From positions 124,001 through 188,000 of the forward strand of contig NZ_MWQI01000006.1 in NCBI RefSeq assembly GCF_002210345.1: 64,000 nucleotides of DNA. The letters are read 5' to 3'. Under the pieces are notes generated by a model. It was not told where the DNA came from, made no database searches, and was given only the letters and a program-made list of their open reading frames with translations. A program made the translations under genes and the position numbers. The stretch comes from Fibrobacter sp. UWB4 (GTDB lineage Bacteria; Fibrobacterota; Fibrobacteria; Fibrobacterales; Fibrobacteraceae). Below are positions 35,228 to 44,668 of the stretch, one piece after another (the first letter of the stretch is position 1; each line of letters begins with the position of its first letter).

Positions 35228-37441
35228 ATGAGTTGGTGGAAGTGCATATTGATTGGGTCTTTAGTCGGTTCCGCGTCCGTGTGGGCCGTTAAAGCAGCAC
35301 CGTTTTTAATCAATTCGACACAGCCGGATGGTTCTGTCGTGCAGATTCGAAAGGTCGGAAACGAACACTTTAATTACACGCTGACTGGTGAAGATAGTGT
35401 GCTTGTGGTTCGTGATTCTGCCGGTTATTGGAACTATGCCGACGAACATGGTAAAAAGACGGGTATGAGGGTTCATGCCAAGTCCAAACGTGGTGCAAAA
35501 GAGAAAAACTTCCTCAAAAAACGCGATTCTCACGAAATCTTGAGAAAGTTCCGCGAAAAACGCCTGAAAAAACTCCAGGAACAGCAGGCGGACACCTCTT
35601 TGGGACCCATGATGCTTCAGTCTTCTGCGGGTGCTCCCCAGATGGCTAATGAGTGGGGATGGGGCGGCAGGGGCGAAACGACCCAAAGTACAGGCGTTCC
35701 GACACGTCCGGCATTGAATTCTGTCCGAAAAGAGGGCGAAGTTCGTGGCCTTGTTGTTCTGGTCCAATTTAGCGATGTCAAGTTCAAGCGGGATAATGCC
35801 GCCGAAGAATATCTGAATTACCTCAATCAGGAGGGATATTCCAATTTTTATATGAGCGGCAGCGTGAGGGATTTCTTTATTTCAAATTCCAACGGCAAGT
35901 ACCAGCCGACATTTGATGTTGCTGGGCCGATTACTCTGAAAGGTACTCGCGATTCGTACGGCTCTCAAGTGAACCCGAATAACATGGCGGCCGGTGCCGT
36001 CAAGGCTATTAGCGAAGCGATGGACTCGCTTGTTGCGAGCAATGTAGATTTTTCGCCTTACGATAGCGATGGTGATCGGGTTGTTGACTTTGTCTATATG
36101 ATCTATGCCGGTGTCGGCTCTGCGGATACAGATGTGCAATCTGCGATTTGGCCCCATTCATACAATGTTGCAAAGCGTCTTACGCGTAACATGTCGATGA
36201 ACCGTTACGCTTGCTCTCCAGAACTTGATGGCCAGTCGTATATGTATAATAGAAATACGACCGCGTTGAATGGCATCGGGACGTTCTGCCATGAATTTAG
36301 CCATGTGCTTGGACTCCAGGACCATTACGATGTGCAGGTCAACGACACGAGAACGAAAGTCCGTTACACGCCTGGTCAATGGGACCTGATGGATGCCGGG
36401 TCATACAACTGCCCGCAAAACAGATCGTATACGACGTCTTGCTCTCCCGCAAACATGTCCTCGTTTGAACGCTTTAGCTTGGGCTGGCTTGATCCAAGGT
36501 ATCTAGAAGTTTCGGATACAACATTTGTTCTAAAGTCGATTCAGGAAAATGACGGGCTTGTGCTGACGTCTAAAAAGGATAATGAATATTACTTTGTCGA
36601 TTTCCGTTTGCTGACGGGCTTTGATAAGGGACTTCCCAATAAAGGCGTCTTGATTTGGCATATAAACTATGACCGGTATTTATGGACGTATAACGAAGTC
36701 AACACATCGGACCCGATGAAGGTGGATCTGATCGAAGCCGATGGCAAAGCGGATATGTATTCGGTATCTGGTGACGCATTCCCGACGAATCGAGTTAATA
36801 GCTTTAACGGCTTTGTGACGTGGAGCGGCGATAGCCTCGGGCTTGAAGTTTATGATATCAAGATCGTTGATGATCATGCCGAATTTAAAACTCGGGGGAG
36901 CCGTACCCCGCGCGTGACGGTATCTTCTAGTTCGGCAAAGGTTTCTTCTTCGAGTGTTGCAGTCTCATCGTCGAGTAAAAATGTTTCGTCTTCGAGCCGG
37001 ATCGCTTCGTCGTCAAGCCGGATTGTTTCCTCTTCAAGTCAAATAGCGTCGTCCTCAAGTCTTTTTGAAAAGAACTCCTCTATTGCCGAGGCCACTTCGA
37101 GTTCATCGGAAATGATGAGCAGTTCTTCTGATGCATCCTCGGTTTTGGAAAGCTCAAAGTCTAGCTCTTCGAAGGGTACTATTGCCTTGGATAAAAAGAA
37201 TTCGACCATGCCGAATGTCCGCATCTCTGTAATGGATGGCGTTTTGATGGTGCATTCCAAGATTGCAGGCCGTAAGATGGTCAACCTTTTCGATGCCAAC
37301 GGAACGCTTCTTAAAACGGAAATGTTCTATGGCGAATCCTGTGAAATTCGTTTGGGCGAAATTCGCGGAAAATCGTTTGTCATCGCGACGGTTGAAAACG
37401 AAGGACGGATAATAAAATCATATAAAGTTCGAATGAACTAG
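35228..37441 (+). CDS. Secreted M6-type zinc metalloprotease with poly-Ser linker
   Basis: The 737-aa protein has a signal peptide (CILIGSLVGSASVWA). After a propeptide-like region, the M6 (immune inhibitor A-like) domain has the zinc motif HEFSHVLGLQD at residues 355-365, followed by WDLMDAGSYN, the family's Met-turn region. Residues about 560-660 form a Ser-rich linker (units such as SSSSK, SSSSR). The C-terminal ~75 residues (RKMVNLFDANGTLLKTEMF) resemble the sorting-like domain of the glycosidases here. Likely exported to the surface and acting on proteins; target unknown. It is a single gene with its own terminator. Confidence 0.87.
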   Translation: MSWWKCILIGSLVGSASVWAVKAAPFLINSTQPDGSVVQIRKVGNEHFNYTLTGEDSVLVVRDSAGYWNYADEHGKKTGMRVHAKSKRGAKEKNFLKKRDSHEILRKFREKRLKKLQEQQADTSLGPMMLQSSAGAPQMANEWGWGGRGETTQSTGVPTRPALNSVRKEGEVRGLVVLVQFSDVKFKRDNAAEEYLNYLNQEGYSNFYMSGSVRDFFISNSNGKYQPTFDVAGPITLKGTRDSYGSQVNPNNMAAGAVKAISEAMDSLVASNVDFSPYDSDGDRVVDFVYMIYAGVGSADTDVQSAIWPHSYNVAKRLTRNMSMNRYACSPELDGQSYMYNRNTTALNGIGTFCHEFSHVLGLQDHYDVQVNDTRTKVRYTPGQWDLMDAGSYNCPQNRSYTTSCSPANMSSFERFSLGWLDPRYLEVSDTTFVLKSIQENDGLVLTSKKDNEYYFVDFRLLTGFDKGLPNKGVLIWHINYDRYLWTYNEVNTSDPMKVDLIEADGKADMYSVSGDAFPTNRVNSFNGFVTWSGDSLGLEVYDIKIVDDHAEFKTRGSRTPRVTVSSSSAKVSSSSVAVSSSSKNVSSSSRIASSSSRIVSSSSQIASSSSLFEKNSSIAEATSSSSEMMSSSSDASSVLESSKSSSSKGTIALDKKNSTMPNVRISVMDGVLMVHSKIAGRKMVNLFDANGTLLKTEMFYGESCEIRLGEIRGKSFVIATVENEGRIIKSYKVRMN

Positions 37442-37446
37442 AAACT

Positions 37447-37466
37447 GGGGCGAAAGCCCCTTTTTT
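37447..37466 (+). terminator. Rho-independent terminator of the M6 protease
   Basis: GGGGC GAAA GCCCC followed by six T, six bases after the stop codon. Confidence 0.9.
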
Positions 37467-37495
37467 ACAATATGTCATCCTCGCCATGATAAAAT

Positions 37496-37524
37496 GTCAT
37501 TCCCGCCTCCGAGCGGGAATCTCC
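37496..37524. repeat. Dispersed hairpin repeat, GTCATTCCCGCC family
   Basis: Identical in arms and loop to the copy at 2817-2845. It lies between the M6 terminator and the start of the M16 gene, only 30 bp from that start. A related GTCATCCTCGCC fragment is just upstream at 37474. Confidence 0.8.
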
Positions 37525-37553
37525 TTTTTTAGAAAATATCTAAATTGTCTAAC

Positions 37554-39023
37554 ATGAAAAAACTTTTCGCTAGAATTGCTATGAGCTGCGCGCTTGTCCC
37601 GGCACTTTTGACGGGGACGTCTAGGGCCGCAGTAAACTTGCCCGTGCATAAGGAAGTCCTTGATAACGGGCTTACCGTACTTTTGTACCCGAACAAGCAG
37701 GCTCCGACAGTGAGCTTCCGCCTGTTTTACGTGACCGGCTCCGTCCACGAAGTTCCCGGCAAGTCTGGACTTGCGCATATTCTGGAACATGAACTCTTCA
37801 AGGGCACAAAGAAGGTCGGCATCTCCGATAGCGTTGCCGATGTCAGGTTCATGGCAACCCAGGATTCCTTGCAGGCTTTGATCCGCTCGGCAAGACTTGC
37901 TGACGATACCGCCCGCGTGAAAACGCTGACTGTAGAACACGATTCCGTGCTGAATGAGCACCGCAAGATTTTCATCAAGGATGAACTGTGGGGCGCCTAC
38001 CAGGCTGCTGGCGGAACGGGTCTCAACGCCTTTACGAGCGACTTGGTCACGGCTTACACCGTAACGCTTCCCAAGAATAAAACGGAACTCTTTATGTGGC
38101 TAGAATCGGACCGCATGCAGAACGCCGTGTTGCGCGAGTTCTATTCGGAACGCTCTGTTGTCCGTGAAGAACGCCGTATGCGCTACGATGACCGCCCGAC
38201 GGGCCGCTTTTACGAAACGCTGAATTCCATGATTTACGAAGCGTTCCCGTACCGTGTGCCGACCATCGGCTGGCCAAGCGATATCGAAAACCTGACACGC
38301 GAACAGGCCGAAGAGCATTACCGCAAGTATTACAAACCGCGCAATGCAATTCTCGTGATGGCAGGCGATTTGGACACGCTTGAAACGATGAAGCTTGTCA
38401 AGAAGTATTTTGCACCGATCCCGGCCGGCGAAGCATTCCCTCCGCTTACCGTGCGTGACCCCGAACAGGCTGGCGAAAAGCGTTTGACTGTCAAGCGCAA
38501 GGATGCCCCGAATCTTTACACGCTCGTCTTCAAGACTCCCGCTGTGGGCGACAGCACCCTCTACGCACTTGACATTGCCGAAGGCGTGTTGAACGGACGT
38601 TCCGGCCGCCTCTACAAGCGCCTTGTCGAAGAAGAAAAAATCGCCGTCGGCGTGAGCGCAAGCAACAGCCCGAACAAGTACATCTCCGAGTTTTCTGTCC
38701 GCGTGAATCTGCGCCCCGATGCCAATCGCGAGAAGGTCGAAAAAATCGTCTGGGAAGAACTTGAAAAGTTGAAATCGCAGCAGGTCAGCGAACGCGAATT
38801 CCAGAAAGTCAAGAACCGCGCTTATGCAGGACTCGTCCGTAGCTTGACCGATATGGAAAATGTCGCGACCATGCTCGGCTGGTACGAAGTCTATGGCGAT
38901 TACCGCATCTTCCTCAACTGGGCTGATAATTTGGACAAGGTAAATGTCGCTGACGTGCAGAACGTCGCAAAGAAAACATTTGTCCGCGAAAAGTCCATTG
39001 CCGGATTCCTCGTGAAAGAATAA
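37554..39023 (+). CDS. M16 family zinc peptidase (insulinase/PqqL-like), exported
   Basis: The 489-aa product has an N-terminal signal (KKLFARIAMSCALVPALLTG...SRA). The inverted zinc motif HxxEH is HILEH at residues 75-79, and the third ligand Glu is probably in MWLESDRMQNAVL. A second M16 lobe follows (about residues 260-480). ATG 37554 is preferred over TTG 37545. Such enzymes degrade peptides in the periplasm or at the surface. It stands alone between terminators. Confidence 0.88.
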   Translation: MKKLFARIAMSCALVPALLTGTSRAAVNLPVHKEVLDNGLTVLLYPNKQAPTVSFRLFYVTGSVHEVPGKSGLAHILEHELFKGTKKVGISDSVADVRFMATQDSLQALIRSARLADDTARVKTLTVEHDSVLNEHRKIFIKDELWGAYQAAGGTGLNAFTSDLVTAYTVTLPKNKTELFMWLESDRMQNAVLREFYSERSVVREERRMRYDDRPTGRFYETLNSMIYEAFPYRVPTIGWPSDIENLTREQAEEHYRKYYKPRNAILVMAGDLDTLETMKLVKKYFAPIPAGEAFPPLTVRDPEQAGEKRLTVKRKDAPNLYTLVFKTPAVGDSTLYALDIAEGVLNGRSGRLYKRLVEEEKIAVGVSASNSPNKYISEFSVRVNLRPDANREKVEKIVWEELEKLKSQQVSEREFQKVKNRAYAGLVRSLTDMENVATMLGWYEVYGDYRIFLNWADNLDKVNVADVQNVAKKTFVREKSIAGFLVKE

Positions 39024-39029
39024 AAATGA

Positions 39030-39053
39030 GCGACGCTAATGCGTCGCTTTTTT
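39030..39053 (+). terminator. Rho-independent terminator of the M16 peptidase
   Basis: GCGACGC TAAT GCGTCGC followed by six T, starting seven bases after the stop codon. Confidence 0.9.
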
Positions 39054-39074
39054 GTATTCTCATACTCTCTTCGA

Positions 39075-39166
39075 AACATGACTGCTGCGGATATCAAATG
39101 CGAGTCCACAAGTGACCTCTCGCTTGATACCCTTGCATGTCATTCCCGGCTTGACCGGGAATCTCC
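39075..39166. repeat. Composite dispersed repeat ending at the Rpn stop codon
   Basis: GACTGCTGCGGATATC, a variable middle, then CTTGCATGTCATTCCCGG, a short loop and CCGGGAATCTCC. The same composite (GACTGCTGCGGTTATC ... CTTGCATGTCATTCCCGC) occurs at 55131-55215. It abuts the stop codon of the minus-strand nuclease gene at 39167. Confidence 0.7.
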
Positions 39167-40069
39167 TTACAAAGCTTCGATTTCCTCTTTGGTGAGACCG
39201 AATGTATCAGCAATGATATCTATTGAAACACCTTTGCTTTTTTGCAATTTTGCTTTTTCTTTCAACACTTTCTCATCGTGTTTTTTGAACGCATCTGAAT
39301 CGTGCTGTTCAATGTAGTCCAGCACTACTTCGTTATCCCATCTGGCGTTCTTCATCATAAGATACTCCTCAAGTTTGTCTCCCTTCAAATTAGATATTTG
39401 AGAGACCGAAGTCAAGTGCTTGAATTTTTTGTTTTGGAGAGGAGGAGGGAGTTCTTTCAGTAAACTTGAGTATCTAAGTGCGAATAACCATTGGTTTTCG
39501 TTTTGTTTTAAGTCTATTTCTCTATAAATCTTTGGAATTTCAATGATGGTGAAGTTGTAACTGTCCATCATTATTTCGCCTGTCTTAAGGTCGCAAATGG
39601 AGCTTCGGTGAATAATGCGATCATCCTCAAACAGTCTATGTTGAGCGATTGCCATGATGTAAGTCGGCTTGACCTCGTATTTCCATCCGGGATAGCCTTG
39701 CGATACGACCATCTGTCCTGCGTAAAAAGCGAGTCTTTTCATAAAGTTTGTGAAAGGACGAATTTGAACTTCAATTTCAATGAGTTTTCCGGAATCGTCG
39801 GTGCAGTGCAAATCAAAAAATGTAGTCTTTGATTCCTTACTGCCAGTCGCGTTTTGCTCCGAACCACGTCTGCGGACGTCTGTAATAGGGTGGGGAAGCT
39901 GTGGCCCTAAAATATCGTTTAATAGGTTGATGAGGTTTGTTTTAGAATCTGGTTTGTCCGGGTCAAAAGCCTGCTTGAAAGCAGGATCAATTAGAAGGTC
40001 TGTAAACGGGCTTGTTTCGCCTGGTTTGATGAAATATTCAGACAAGGAATCTGGATTGTTTTGTTCCAT
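39167..40069 (-). CDS. Rpn-family PD-(D/E)XK nuclease/transposase-like protein
   Basis: The 300-aa protein begins with the family-type TDLLIDPAFKQAFDPDKPDS and LLNDIL. The nuclease core has FFDLHCTDDSGKLIEIEVQI, with the Asp and the E-x-Q of PD-(D/E)XK enzymes. RLAFYAGQMVVSQGYPGWKY and YIMAI follow, as in proteins annotated Rpn or PDDEXK_2 transposase. The C-terminal helices (about 240-300) end in FGLTKEEIEAL, like a targeting region. Rpn proteins promote recA-independent recombination in E. coli. Here it sits at the edge of the CRISPR-Cas block; full length, so possibly active. Confidence 0.85.
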   Translation of the reverse strand: MEQNNPDSLSEYFIKPGETSPFTDLLIDPAFKQAFDPDKPDSKTNLINLLNDILGPQLPHPITDVRRRGSEQNATGSKESKTTFFDLHCTDDSGKLIEIEVQIRPFTNFMKRLAFYAGQMVVSQGYPGWKYEVKPTYIMAIAQHRLFEDDRIIHRSSICDLKTGEIMMDSYNFTIIEIPKIYREIDLKQNENQWLFALRYSSLLKELPPPLQNKKFKHLTSVSQISNLKGDKLEEYLMMKNARWDNEVVLDYIEQHDSDAFKKHDEKVLKEKAKLQKSKGVSIDIIADTFGLTKEEIEAL

Positions 40070-40082
40070 ATTAAACGCCTTT

Positions 40083-40334
40083 TCGCGACGATCCCTTGAT
40101 TTTTGAAAATGTATCGTAGGGACCTATCGCGATGAATTTGCAACGCATTGCAAAAATATGCAGTGAACGTCGTGTTGATACAAGCAGCAAATGCTGCGCC
40201 GATTCATCGAAATGTTCGTCCGTCTCCTATACGGACGTGGTGCCCTACGTTGATTCAGACTTTATCTGAGTTCGGCCGGGAAGCTCTTTCCCAGGTACCC
40301 TGCGACGTCCATTTTTGATAAATGTCGTCACGAC
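40083..40334. ncRNA. Candidate structured RNA or multi-hairpin DNA element
   Basis: Seven stem-loops lie in series in 250 bp without a gene: TCGCGA...TCCCT with AGGGA...TCGCGA (40083-40132); TTTGCA/TGCAAA (40137-40154); GCAGC/GCTGC with loop AAAT (40184-40197); CGTCCGT/ACGGACG (40217-40237); TCAGA/TCTGA (40255-40269); GGGAA/TTCCC (40278-40292); GACG..CATTT with AAATG..CGTC (40304-40329). GTCGTG (40169) can also pair with CACGAC (40329) to enclose most of them. It matches no RNA class I know. The strand is open. Confidence 0.4.
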
Positions 40335-40490
40335 CGTCAAGCAGAGAGTTTAACTTGCCTACACGTATGCGGATTAGTTACTCATAAATAATATACACAA
40401 ATGTGTACTAAAATGCAAGAGAAAAAAATTTTTTTCAAATAAATTTCAAAATGTCATCTTCTGACAGTCTAGTATGTTATATTGTAAAGT
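40335..40490 (+). promoter_or_regulatory. Promoter/operator region of the cas operon
   Basis: The rest of the gap before cas3 is very AT-rich. TACACA AA TGTGTA (40394-40407) is a perfect inverted repeat and could bind a dimeric regulator. TTATAT near 40477 is a possible -10 element close to the start. No clear Shine-Dalgarno precedes the cas3 ATG. Confidence 0.45.
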
Positions 40491-43094
40491 ATGTTAGGAA
40501 AATGCTTAAATAATACTCAAAAACGTCAAATTGAAGCTTTTTCACCAGAAAAATGCTTGGCAAAGCTTGTTGATGACAATCTGACTGGTGAAAAGAAACC
40601 CGGTATTTCCGTTGCGGAACATTGCTTGATAACGGGTTTTGTTGCTGAGGAATTGTGCAAGTCCTTAATTGATAATGTGAAGGCGATACTGACAGAATCA
40701 GCTCCGTTTTTTGCGTCTATACATGATGTTGGAAAGATTAGTCCGGATTTTCAGCGGATGATATACACTTCTTGGCTTGGTAATGTCAAAGATTTTCCGC
40801 AGTTGCAAAGTGCTAATGAAAATAGGGCAAAGCGAAAAGATGTGAGTTTTCACGGAAAGGTTTCTCAAGTATCTATTGAAAGTAGCTTTCCTGAACAAAA
40901 AATGCTAGCAACCATTGAGGGAATGCATCACGGCTTTAAACCGAATTTTAGCCCAGTTGCGGAGAATAGCGATATTTATGGCGGCGATAATTGGACCACA
41001 TTACGGCATAAGCTTATTGAGAACTTGAAGCAGAGTTTCCCTTATTCGGGGTCAAATAATTTAAACGAATGGAATCAAGCGTGTGTTATAGGCGGTTTTA
41101 TTACCGTTGCGGACTGGATTGCTTCTGGTGGTTATTTTGGGAATATTCAGCAAAATCATTCTTATAGTAAAGATGATTTGAAAAGTATTGCTCATAGGGC
41201 TGTCCATAATGCTGGTTTTATACCACTTTCTATAAAGTCAGGACTGCAATTTGAAGATATTTTTGGCTTTACTCCTAGAAAAATTCAGTCGGATCTTTTT
41301 GAATCAGTTACTTCTCCTGGTGTTTATGTATTAGAAGCCCCGATGGGCTTAGGAAAAACAGAAGCGGCCCTTTATGCGGCTTATAAAATGCTGGAAAAAG
41401 GTCTTGCTTCTGGAATTTACTTTGGCCTTCCGACTCAATTGACATCCAATAAAATTTATGAACGAGTGGAATCGTTCCTTAGTAAAATCGTGGGCGAAGA
41501 ATCCTCGTATTGCTTAAAGTTGCTGCATAGTTCTGCTTGGCTTGAAGAAGATTCTTTTGGTGAAGATGCCAAAGTTGGCAAGTCTTGGTTTGATTCTAAG
41601 AAAAGAAGAATTTTGGCTCCGTTTGCCGTTGGCACTATTGACCAAGCACTTATGGCTGCAATGAATGTCAAGCATAGCATGGTGCGAGCATTTGGCCTGG
41701 CAGGGAAAGTAGTAATTCTTGATGAGGTGCATAGCTACGATTCCTATACTGGAACGATAATGAATGCCCTTGTTGATGAATTAAAGCATATTGGATGTAC
41801 AGTAATCATTTTAAGTGCTACGCTGACATCATCTCAGAAAAAGAAAATTTTGAATCTACCGCTTGAACAAGTCTTAAACGAAAGTTATCCCTTAATTTCA
41901 AGCCAAACGGACAAGTCTTTTTCTGAAATTTCGAGTTTGGGAGAATCCAACCGGAAGGTTTCTATTCAAATAAGTAAAGATGATAAAAAGGCTTTTGATG
42001 TCGCTTTAGAAAAAGCAGAAAACGGAGAACAGGTTCTTTGGATAGAAAATACAGTTGCTGAAGCTCAGGATGCATACAAGAAACTTGCTGCAAAATCTGC
42101 CGAAATGGGCTTAGAATGTGGTTTAATTCATTCTAGATTTATAAAGAAACAGCGCTCTGAAATTGAAAATAAGTGGGTCTTGCTGTATGGGAAAAACGGC
42201 TATTCCAAGCGAAGTACTTGTGGACGAATTTTGGTAGGAACGCAAGTCCTAGAACAATCTATTGATATTGATGCGGATTATTTGATAACCAGGATTTGCC
42301 CGATGGATATGCTTTTGCAAAGAATCGGGCGCTTATGGCGACATCGCGAAAATGATAAAATTCGTCCTTCGACAGCAAAATGCGAAACACTTGTCCTTTC
42401 GCCTGTTATTGATGATTTTATAAAAAGTGATAAAGTTTTTGGCGTGACGGGTGTGGTGTATAGCCCCTATGTTCTGAGCCGAACACTTGAGGTTTTGAAA
42501 AGCGTAGAAGCTATTAATTTGCCGAATGATATTCGTGGGCTGTTGGAAGGCGTTTACCAAGAGCGGCAGGAAGAAGGAATCCTTGCTAAAATGAAAACTG
42601 ATTTGCTGGGAAAACAGTCTCATTTGCAAGGACTCGCTAGGGTCGGCTTATCTTCAGCTATTTCAACATTGCCAGAATCTGCTGTACAGACACGATATTC
42701 TGATGTTGATACGGTTTCTGTGTTGTTGTTAGAATCTTTCGAAGTTGAAGAAAATGGAGTTGAAATAAAGTTCTGGAATGAATCAGAGGCGATTGTTTTG
42801 CCTAAATACCCGTCAAGTGAAAGACAAAAAAGAGAATTGTCAAAAAAAATCGTGGATCATTGTGTAATTATAGCCAAAAAAGATGCACCTTCGATAGAGA
42901 GTCATATTAAATATTTTGAGAATTACGTGTATCTTGGCAATGCCAAAGATAAAGAGGATGATGAAGAATGCTTGTTCAGAGCGGTTATTGTGGATAAAGA
43001 CTGCTCATTTAGGGATTTAAATCGAAATCGTTTAGACGAAAACTCCAAAAAAATGTTATATACAAAGAGTGTTGGTTATAAAATTGAAAAGTAA
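40491..43094 (+). CDS. cas3: CRISPR-associated helicase-nuclease Cas3 (type I-E)
   Basis: Recruited by Cascade to bound target DNA, where it nicks and degrades it with an HD nuclease and an SF2 helicase. The 867-aa protein has the HD domain first: EHCLITG (His44) and SIHDVGKISPDFQ (His78, Asp79). The helicase has Walker A EAPMGLGKTEAALYAAYK (about residue 285), the DEVH box LDEVHSYD (about 410), motif III LSATL and motif VI QRIGRLWRHR. The C-terminal region fits Cas3 of subtype I-E. All key residues are present. It is the first gene of an eight-gene operon, 8 bp before cse1. Confidence 0.95.
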   Translation: MLGKCLNNTQKRQIEAFSPEKCLAKLVDDNLTGEKKPGISVAEHCLITGFVAEELCKSLIDNVKAILTESAPFFASIHDVGKISPDFQRMIYTSWLGNVKDFPQLQSANENRAKRKDVSFHGKVSQVSIESSFPEQKMLATIEGMHHGFKPNFSPVAENSDIYGGDNWTTLRHKLIENLKQSFPYSGSNNLNEWNQACVIGGFITVADWIASGGYFGNIQQNHSYSKDDLKSIAHRAVHNAGFIPLSIKSGLQFEDIFGFTPRKIQSDLFESVTSPGVYVLEAPMGLGKTEAALYAAYKMLEKGLASGIYFGLPTQLTSNKIYERVESFLSKIVGEESSYCLKLLHSSAWLEEDSFGEDAKVGKSWFDSKKRRILAPFAVGTIDQALMAAMNVKHSMVRAFGLAGKVVILDEVHSYDSYTGTIMNALVDELKHIGCTVIILSATLTSSQKKKILNLPLEQVLNESYPLISSQTDKSFSEISSLGESNRKVSIQISKDDKKAFDVALEKAENGEQVLWIENTVAEAQDAYKKLAAKSAEMGLECGLIHSRFIKKQRSEIENKWVLLYGKNGYSKRSTCGRILVGTQVLEQSIDIDADYLITRICPMDMLLQRIGRLWRHRENDKIRPSTAKCETLVLSPVIDDFIKSDKVFGVTGVVYSPYVLSRTLEVLKSVEAINLPNDIRGLLEGVYQERQEEGILAKMKTDLLGKQSHLQGLARVGLSSAISTLPESAVQTRYSDVDTVSVLLLESFEVEENGVEIKFWNESEAIVLPKYPSSERQKRELSKKIVDHCVIIAKKDAPSIESHIKYFENYVYLGNAKDKEDDEECLFRAVIVDKDCSFRDLNRNRLDENSKKMLYTKSVGYKIEK

Positions 43095-43102
43095 GGCAGA
43101 AA

Positions 43103-44668
43103 ATGAAAGAGAATAGATTTAATTTGATTGATGAACCTTGGATTCCTGTTGTTGGAAAGGGAAAAGTTGGATTAAGGCAAATCTTTGCTGATGAATCCAT
43201 CGCAGCTCTTGGAGGAAATCCTGTTGAAAAAATTGCTGTATTCAAATTGCTTTTGGCTATAGCACAAAGTGTGATAACTCCGAAGGATGAATCCGAATGG
43301 AAATCTTTGGGGGTAAAAGGGCTACAAGAGCGAGTTTCCGATTATTTAGAGAAATGGTATGACAGTTTTTGGCTTTATGGTGAAAAACCGTTCTTGCAAA
43401 TGCCTGAATTGAAGAAAAAAGCAGAGGCATTGTCCAAAAAGGAAAAAAGAGAACCTTATAAAATAGGGAATGGTACTTTTGCTGATTTAATGGCTGAAAA
43501 TAATACTTGCGTAACGCAATATGATTTTAGGGATGTTTCTCAAAACGATTCTGATAAAGCATTATTTTTATTGGCTGTCATTAATTTTGCATTTTATGGG
43601 AAACAACCAAATCAAGAACTTTCTTTAGAGAAAAATCTTAAAAAGAATGTAATAGCAAAGCCTGGTGCTAGTTTAGGATTTTCCAATTATCTACATTCAT
43701 TCGGACTTGTTGAAAATGTTGTTACATCTGTTTATTATAACTTGCTTTCAGAGCAAAATGTAAGATCTTATACTTGGTTGTCTGAAGGAGTGGGTAAACC
43801 ATTTTGGGAAATGATGCCAACAACCGAAAGTGATTGTGTAACAGAAACTTCGAAAAAAACATTATTAGGTCATTTAATACCATTGTCAAGATATGTGTTA
43901 ATGGTAGATAATGGCTTGTACTTTACTGAAGGTGTTATTTATCATTTAGCCAAATCAGAAAAGAAAAAGGGGCAAAGTGTAGAAAATTGGATTGAAACTA
44001 GTATGTCATGGTATCTAGAAAAGGATGAAATAAAAGCGTTAAATGCCGATATTTCTAAGAAACCTTGGAGAATGTTGACATCAATGTTGTCTTTATCGGA
44101 TACGGAAAGGAAGTATTGCAATTTGGGCTTGTCTTTATTCATAAATCGTATTTCAGAATATGATAAAGTATTTTCTATATGGTCTGGAGGTATTGATGTT
44201 TCCGGAGATTCGTTTGGAAAGAAAATAAAGAATAATGATGATTATGTTGAGTCTGAAATTCAATTGCATTCAAGCGCTTTTGGTGATTCTTTTTGCAATA
44301 AGCTTTTTGAACAAATGAGAAAACTCGACGAATTTTGCTCTGATTTGCAAAAATTTGTTGTTGGGTATAATGTGGAGATTAGAGGGGGGAAGTCTTCAAA
44401 AAATGCAAGGCAGATCGGATCGCAAAATATTCCAAGCGTAGAATCGGATTATTGGCAGCAGTGTGAAGGTGTTTTCCAACGAATTGTTGACACCTGTTCG
44501 ATTGAAAATACAGACCAATATAATCAGGAAATGGATAAAATCAATGCTCAGATTTGGCAATTTGTAAAACAGATTTATAACCAATATTGTCCGAACCAAT
44601 CGGCTCGTCAATTGGAAGCTTGGGCTAAAAATTTCCCTAAAAAGTTTGAAAAGAAGAGGTTATCATAA
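43103..44668 (+). CDS. cse1: Cascade large subunit Cse1 (CasA/Cas8e)
   Basis: Large subunit of the type I-E surveillance complex; reads the PAM and recruits Cas3. The 521-aa length and the opening FNLIDEPWIPVV are typical of Cse1. FLQMP follows near residue 95, and the L1-type PAM loop region and the C-terminal four-helix bundle fit the family pattern. The gene is very AT-rich. It overlaps cse2 by one base (TAATG), so the two are translationally coupled. Confidence 0.93.
   Translation: MKENRFNLIDEPWIPVVGKGKVGLRQIFADESIAALGGNPVEKIAVFKLLLAIAQSVITPKDESEWKSLGVKGLQERVSDYLEKWYDSFWLYGEKPFLQMPELKKKAEALSKKEKREPYKIGNGTFADLMAENNTCVTQYDFRDVSQNDSDKALFLLAVINFAFYGKQPNQELSLEKNLKKNVIAKPGASLGFSNYLHSFGLVENVVTSVYYNLLSEQNVRSYTWLSEGVGKPFWEMMPTTESDCVTETSKKTLLGHLIPLSRYVLMVDNGLYFTEGVIYHLAKSEKKKGQSVENWIETSMSWYLEKDEIKALNADISKKPWRMLTSMLSLSDTERKYCNLGLSLFINRISEYDKVFSIWSGGIDVSGDSFGKKIKNNDDYVESEIQLHSSAFGDSFCNKLFEQMRKLDEFCSDLQKFVVGYNVEIRGGKSSKNARQIGSQNIPSVESDYWQQCEGVFQRIVDTCSIENTDQYNQEMDKINAQIWQFVKQIYNQYCPNQSARQLEAWAKNFPKKFEKKRLS

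Noticed and set aside
40265-40310. Short resemblance to 5S rRNA (CCGAACTCAGA on the minus strand)
   Set aside because: Only about 11-12 bases match; the expected flanking helices of 5S rRNA are absent.
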